Positions 60,014 to 64,000 of a stretch of DNA of 64,000 bases are shown here, piece by piece. The notes beneath the pieces are model-generated. The model worked only from the letters and a program-made list of their open reading frames with translations, did not search any database and had not been told where the DNA came from. The translations under genes were made by a program, and so were the position numbers. The DNA is taken from NCBI RefSeq assembly GCF_020921035.1, contig NC_063157.1, positions 3,224,001 to 3,288,000 of the forward strand. Direction: 5' to 3'. Origin of the DNA: Rhodamnia argentea. Its lineage: Eukaryota; Streptophyta; Magnoliopsida; Myrtales; Myrtaceae. Positions within the stretch are counted from its first letter, which is position 1. Each line of letters starts with the position of its first letter.

Positions 60014-60331
60014 CGGTAAGACGGATCGATCGAATCGAAAATTGCTCGAATTTAACTAAATCGGTAGGTTCAGTTCGATTCCCGAGGATGTCGATCTGAT
60101 TTTCGATTTCCATAAAATTACGTACGGATTAGTTTTTGTTTGTTAAATGAAAACCCAATAATTCACCACCCATTTTTTATATCTCAACTGTAAAATTGAT
60201 TTTAATTTTGCTGACTCCTACCGATAATCCACCTATTCCATTGGACCGCTCGAGAATCAGTCCTCTCAAATTCAGTTTCCGATTTCTGGATAAATTGAAT
60301 CGAACCGAGAATCGATCACCCTTACTGACAT
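60014..60331. mobile_element. hAT-like MITE, copy 3
   Basis: The left edge GTAAGACGGATCGATCGAAT matches the inverted right end of copy 1 (GCAAGACGGACCGACCGAAT). The right edge, inverted, reads TAAGGGTGATCGATTCTCGG and matches the left end of copy 1. So it is the same family in inverted orientation, about 318 bases, with the extreme left tip decayed. Confidence 0.5.
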
Positions 60332-60546
60332 GACCCGGTCCCTTAGTGTGAGGGGTTGTGGACTGTCCCTCCGCGCTCGAGCTTGGGCCCTCGGACCATT
60401 TGGTCACTGTTTGAGGAACAATAATTAAAAAAAAAAAAAAATTTGGCCAGACCGTGGCGCATTAAAAGAAAACTTCTACAGAGACGATTGCTTCTCTTCT
60501 CATCGTCGACTTCAACCGCACGACATTCCTGGTCTTCAAATTCGCA

Positions 60547-61627
60547 ATGGAACAAAATCTAGCGGCCAGCACCGAACCTACTTCTCATATGGTTCCCCGA
60601 TTCCAAAGAACCTTCTCCGGCAAAGGTCCAGTGTTCGAGACTCCTGTTTCTTTCTCTTTTTTCATTTTTTTTTTCGACCCTTTTGCTTTTCCAGCGATAC
60701 GAACATATACGATATTGGGATTTTTTCTCAGAGCGCAATCAGTGTGCTCTTTTTTTTTTTTTTTTAAACGAGCCCCGACACAAAGACTTTTAAATTATGT
60801 AGGTGCATTTGCTTTCATTTTAGTGATGAATTGATGTATTTCTACTAGTCTGTCAATAATTAAGTCTAAAGCTTATTATGTATTTGTACTTGGATAATTG
60901 CAATTGATTGTATAGTGATATGCGTTTGTTCTAACTCTAGTCCTATGTACTATGTTTGGCACTTGTTTTTATGCAATTATCACTATTTAGGACACCCTAT
61001 AAAAAATAATCACAAAGTTTTTTTTTTTTTTTTGGTCTTTCGACCTTTACTCCGCCTCTTTGCGGAGTGCGGGAGTCAAATCCCGCGCATGTAATACTAT
61101 CATCCCCATCTCGCACTCATTTTACCAGTAAAGCCGCATGCCTATTGAGAATCATGAAGTAAATTAGGATATTTTTGTCTTTCGAGGGAAAGTTTGCGCA
61201 CTCTTTTTTTTTTTTTTTTTTCAGATGTGGCCGAGATTAGTACTGCCGTACATGTAGACACATATTATCTTAAAAAGCATTTGTTTTCTTTGGCTAAGTT
61301 TTGCTGAATTGCGGTGCTTGGAAAGGGACATTAACTTCTAGAATCATGGAAAAAAAATACCGAACTCTAATGTTACAAATCCAAGATGCAGAAGAGATTA
61401 TTCCTTAAATTGGATAAGCGGCTTCATAAATCACATCCCTCATTGGCCCAACCTTTTTCAATAATGCCCTTTTAGGATAATTTAGTTTAAGACGATGACT
61501 AGATTGGATATATTGTGGTCGATTGACTACTGTTAGTTTCCTCAGGCTGCTGCTGTTTTTTTCTTGTGCAGCTGCAGACCAGCATGGAATGTCTTTTGGA
61601 CCCAAATATTGCGAGTCCGCCATGTGA
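60547..61627 (+). CDS. Doubtful two-exon short protein
   Basis: Exon 60547-60625 (MEQNLAASTEPTSHMVPRF...) ends at a GGCAAAG|GTCC donor. Exon 61572-61627 after CTTGTGCAG continues in phase as AADQHGMSFGPKYCESAM and stops, giving about 44 residues. Both junctions fit and the translated segments look non-random, but I recognise no family and the intron is T-rich and includes a SINE. It may be a small gene, the 5' remnant of a larger gene, or chance. Confidence 0.2.
61021..61149 (-). mobile_element. tRNA-derived SINE, copy 2
   Basis: On the minus strand it begins TCAATAGGCATGCGGC and has an A-box-like TGCGGCTTTACTGGTAAAAT and a B-box-like GGATTTGACTCCC. It continues CGCAAAGAGGCGGAG and ends in a run of about 16 A. 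The family is the same as the copy at 9983-10088. The poly-A tail fixes the orientation. Confidence 0.65.
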
Positions 61628-64000
61628 GATTGATGAAGATTTAGCTGAATCTTTTCTTTTTTTTTTTAATTTTAGTGACCTCAAAATAGTAAACTCGAAA
61701 TTGATTGTTAAGTCACATGACAAACTGCTGATAATGGGCAAAACTGTTTGGTTTCACGGTCTGTTCTGATGTTGGTATGCTAGTGTAGTCCACCTTTTTT
61801 TTTTTTTGCTTTAATTAATAACATCAAAAATTGTAGACGGACGCACCCTTTTAAGATTTATCCCAAATTAATTTTCAGTTGACAAGAAATTCCAAATTGG
61901 TAAATCCGTGACAAATCTACCTTTTGTTAGCTTCCCTCCAATGTCCCCTTTAAATTACTCACGTGGCAAACAATTCGGATGTGTAACATGGATCCGACAT
62001 GGGAGTTCGGTATAAATGGAAAATAATGTCATATTGGGGGAGCCAGACATAAACAAAATGAACTTAGATTGAGAATTCTGATAATATATGCTGACTTTGC
62101 TCTAAGAGTTCCCTCACTTTCCAAAAACCTGTTGAAATCACTGATTTAGCACTAAGATCTTGGTACCAATGTGACTACTACTAAATAATAAGAAGTAAAA
62201 CAAGAGGAAAATGGAAACACGGAAGGCCACGTGAATTGGAGGCAATCTTGTGTTGGGATCTCTTCAAGATCACGTGCCCCAAGCTTTCTCAAAATCGAAG
62301 CTTTTGCCCACATTTGGCCCTTCACTTGCTTGAAATGGACAATGACCCATTAAAGCTAAAGCTTAACGGAGATTGTGGACAAAAGGAACGTCCTACCACC
62401 ATCTTTAAAGCCTAGGAAAACCCTCTTGAGTTAGGCCAAACGAACCTCCAACGACGTCTGAAAACTTAAAACTTGGAAAAATATCACGTTCCGAATTCCT
62501 ATCTTCACCGCTAAATTCGAAGTTTTATTGCGCGCGTTAACGATTCCTTTCAGCGAATTCCAATACCGTCTTAACCGCCATACGGCCACACTATTTGAGG
62601 ACATGTCGCTGGGGCGATTGTCGATTTTCTTTTTAGGTTTAGATCAATATTGATGTGTAATTCGGAAGTGATTTGCCTACGTCAGCTGGATATTCCCACT
62701 CATAAGGTTCCTAGGCCCTACGTTAACATGTAAATCCGCAAAAATTAGAGTAATGTCATTCCTCCCGCTTGATCCCCTTGCCGGGTCCATTTACGATTTT
62801 ACGCGGCGTGCGGTCGCGTGTTAGGCCTCGCGCGAAACACACCAGATCTTAAAACCTTCGTTCGCAATCGAGACGCGTATCGGTCGAGCTTGTGCAAAGC
62901 TTGGGCGTATGTTCCAAACCGATGTGATCTCTCAAAGCGGCGTGATTTTCCAGGAACACCCACTTGCGGGATGGACGACTACCAAAAAGGCGGTGAGGCG
63001 AGGGAGTCAACTTTGGGCACGAGTGGCATCGAGCCAACCAAGAAGAGGGTGGGACCCTGGAGGGAGTTCCCCGAGACGTAAGGACGCCAGCCTTGACCAG
63101 CTTCCGTGTTACTTTGAAAATCACCATTTGGGATTTTTTTCTTATCAGGGTTTTGATTGATTGCGCACGATCCAGCCGACTGCTGCTTTGTCATCTCCTG
63201 CCATTTGGGAATTTAGAATTCTTTTGGTGGGTCTGTGCACCGCCAGGGGCCCGGCTGGGTCCGGCGACAAGTTTCCAATGGTCCTTGGACCAAAGAGTGA
63301 CACCAATGGACTCTGGATCGTTTAAGGGAGAAGATGAGAACCCCCACTAATGAACTTCCCCGTTAGCATTAGCGCAGCGGTGCATGCATGTAAGCCCACT
63401 TCATCTTCAGCTTGGCTATTATATATCGGGAGGCATACAGAAGGCCCGCGCGATTTAATGGTGTGGGCCCGTAACATCTAATGGCGGATATGAAATTGGC
63501 TTCCATGTATCGGATGCATGCAATGTTTGATTGTTAGTTTCCGACGCTTAAAGGAATCTTACGGACGGAAAAACCAAATTGATTTGGTGTTTGGAACCAC
63601 AACTACTTTTCATCGATAAGCCCTCGACACTGATCCAAGAAATCGCAGATTTCTTATGAGAGTTTCGAGTTGATCTGACCTCGTTCCGTGTTTCCGGTCC
63701 GATCATAGCGGAGGATGCATATAGTGACGTAGTTCATTGTAAGGAACGAGCAAAAGGATCAAGGAAATATCTGTGTTATGCACCAGTTGGGACTTGGAAG
63801 ACGTTCTTTGGCACCTCCGACTAACTCAACGTACGTGAAAACATGGGGTGCTGGCGCAGAAAGAAAGACCCGAGGCTTTTCGCAATATCCAAAGCTTCTC
63901 AAGAACGCACCATTGAAAAGGAACAAAATTTTGAATCGCTACATAGTACATATATTTTAACAAAGATTATAAAAACTACACCATCAAGCTCTATCAAAGC
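61628..64000. other. Right end of window, no gene recognised
   Basis: The first 1.1 kb is AT-rich spacer. From about 62.75 to 63.35 kb the composition is more GC-rich, and several frames of 70-90 codons occur in both strands, but none shows a family signature. It may be a decayed retroelement flank or an unrecognised exon. The last 600 bases are featureless. Confidence 0.4.

Noticed and set aside
59614-60099. 161-codon plus-strand frame upstream of the DnaJ gene
   Set aside because: It crosses several T and A runs and ends inside the hAT-like MITE, with no homology recognised.
1-64000. CRISPR arrays, operons, prophage or toxin-antitoxin systems
   Set aside because: The window is plant nuclear DNA with spliced genes. 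No regular spacer-repeat array or prokaryotic gene was seen; the short direct repeats found are explained as tandem duplications or transposon parts.

Overview
The window is nuclear DNA of a core eudicot plant. Genes are split by short GT-AG introns in AT-rich non-coding DNA, and all recognisable products are plant families: phloem protein 2, DUF4220/DUF594, PHL/SPT20, trihelix factor, plastid acyl carrier protein and DRM1. The repeat families and the DUF4220 gene remind me of Myrtaceae (Eucalyptus and relatives), but that placement is only an inference. No tRNA, rRNA, CRISPR or prokaryotic feature was seen.

Layout. At 0.5-3.5 kb is a three-exon PP2 lectin gene (+) whose first intron starts with GC and holds an old TIR element. 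At 4.9-7.2 kb is an intact DUF4220/DUF594 membrane protein gene (-). Its 5' end and promoter are partly copied at 11.1-12.3 kb as a dead fragment, with a SINE and a possible TIR element between the two copies. At 13.9-23.2 kb is a twelve-exon SPT20/PHL coactivator gene (+) with an RTE LINE fragment in intron 5. At 24.6-27.5 kb is an ALKBH1-family 2OG-Fe(II) dioxygenase gene (+). At 29.1-35.2 kb is a full-size ABCB transporter gene (-) with an unusual histidine-rich N-terminal extension. At 37.8-40.5 kb is a COP1-interacting-protein-like gene (-) that covers only the C-terminal half of the usual protein. At 43.4-44.6 kb is an intronless trihelix factor gene (-).

From 45 to 49 kb lie repeats (an LTR fossil beside a long-TIR element) and a broken mitochondrial ferredoxin pseudogene. 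At 49.4-50.2 kb is a plastid acyl carrier protein gene (+), tail to tail with a DRM1/auxin-repressed gene (-, 50.8-52.3 kb). After a repeat-rich stretch comes a six-exon J-domain protein gene (-, 57.0-59.1 kb). The last 5 kb hold a hAT-like MITE, a SINE and one doubtful short two-exon frame.

The genes do not form an operon-like system. The order PHL, COP1-interacting-like, DnaJ resembles Arabidopsis At1g72390-At1g72410-At1g72416 (recalled from memory), which suggests conserved microsynteny with other genes interleaved. I did not find a convincing new multi-gene system. The most unusual protein features are the histidine-rich ABCB extension and the half-length COP1-interacting-like gene. Exon borders were set by eye from splice dinucleotides, reading phase and family similarity; all summed coding lengths are multiples of three.
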